14,290 nucleotides of DNA from the NCBI GenBank assembly GCA_028698695.1, contig JAQVWB010000024.1, forward strand, positions 1 to 14,290. The letters run 5' to 3'. Shown here piece by piece: positions 14,262-14,290 of this stretch (positions are counted from its first letter, which is position 1; every line of letters begins with the position of its first letter). The translations under genes and the position numbers were made by a program. The notes under the pieces are model-generated. The model was not told the origin of the DNA, made no database searches, and saw only the letters and a list, made by a program, of their open reading frames with translations. This stretch comes from Syntrophomonadaceae bacterium. GTDB lineage: Bacteria; Bacillota; Syntrophomonadia; Syntrophomonadales; Syntrophomonadaceae.

Positions 14262-14290
14262 GTCCCTGTAGCTCAGCTGGACAGAGCAAC
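14262..14290 (+). tRNA. tRNA, 5' part only (identity not readable; possibly Arg)
   Basis: The acceptor 5' strand GTCCCTG, TA, and a D-arm GCTC/GAGC with loop AGCTGGACA are visible before the window ends. The anticodon lies outside. The GTCCCTGTAGCTCAGCTGGA opening is common in bacterial tRNA-Arg, but this is only a resemblance. Confidence 0.85.

Overview
This 14.3-kb window is chromosomal DNA from a low-to-moderate-GC bacterium. It looks like an anaerobic Clostridia-type Firmicute, possibly near Syntrophomonas (an inference from gene content, not a database match). Supporting points are the trigger factor-clpP-clpX order, strong purine-rich Shine-Dalgarno (SD) sites, many YkuD, copper-amine-oxidase-like and CAP wall-type domains, a family-I CoA-transferase and a probable selenoprotein. 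I see no IS element, phage gene, CRISPR array or integration site. No gene-free stretch exceeds 300 bases; the longest, 13923-14180, is described in the entries.

Left part (1-2977), all minus strand: trigger factor, clpP and the first 254 codons of clpX form a protein-quality-control operon reading off the left edge. A tRNA-Gly(GCC) gene with its own promoter and terminator lies just upstream.

Middle (3049-9809): a minus-strand group encodes a TPR protein with one membrane anchor, a 963-residue SEC-C protein of unknown role and a small lipoprotein with a peptidoglycan-binding-like end. Divergent from the group is an L,D-transpeptidase flanked by two peptidoglycan-binding domains. It converges on a TrmO-type tRNA methyltransferase that carries an FmdE-like C-terminal extension. 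Three neighbouring genes share an unusual poly-G SD.

Right part (9879-14290): a tRNA-Pro(TGG) gene with a near-consensus promoter, then a secreted CAP-domain protein. On the minus strand is a compact two-gene operon. Its first gene (12220-12504) is a 94-codon frame interrupted once by TGA, which I read as selenocysteine because a bacterial-type SECIS hairpin follows at the right distance. Its second gene is a CcdA-like membrane thiol-electron carrier. A strong promoter is followed at once by a CsoR/CstR-like palindrome, so the operon is probably controlled by copper or reactive sulfur. This is the most interesting system in the window. Then come an acetyl-CoA hydrolase/4-hydroxybutyrate CoA-transferase family gene and, at the right edge, a tRNA cluster (Gly-TCC, then a truncated tRNA).

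Several starts were moved from the longest open frame to the codon served by a visible SD: clpP, the SEC-C gene, the TPR gene, the L,D-transpeptidase, trmO and the CAP gene.
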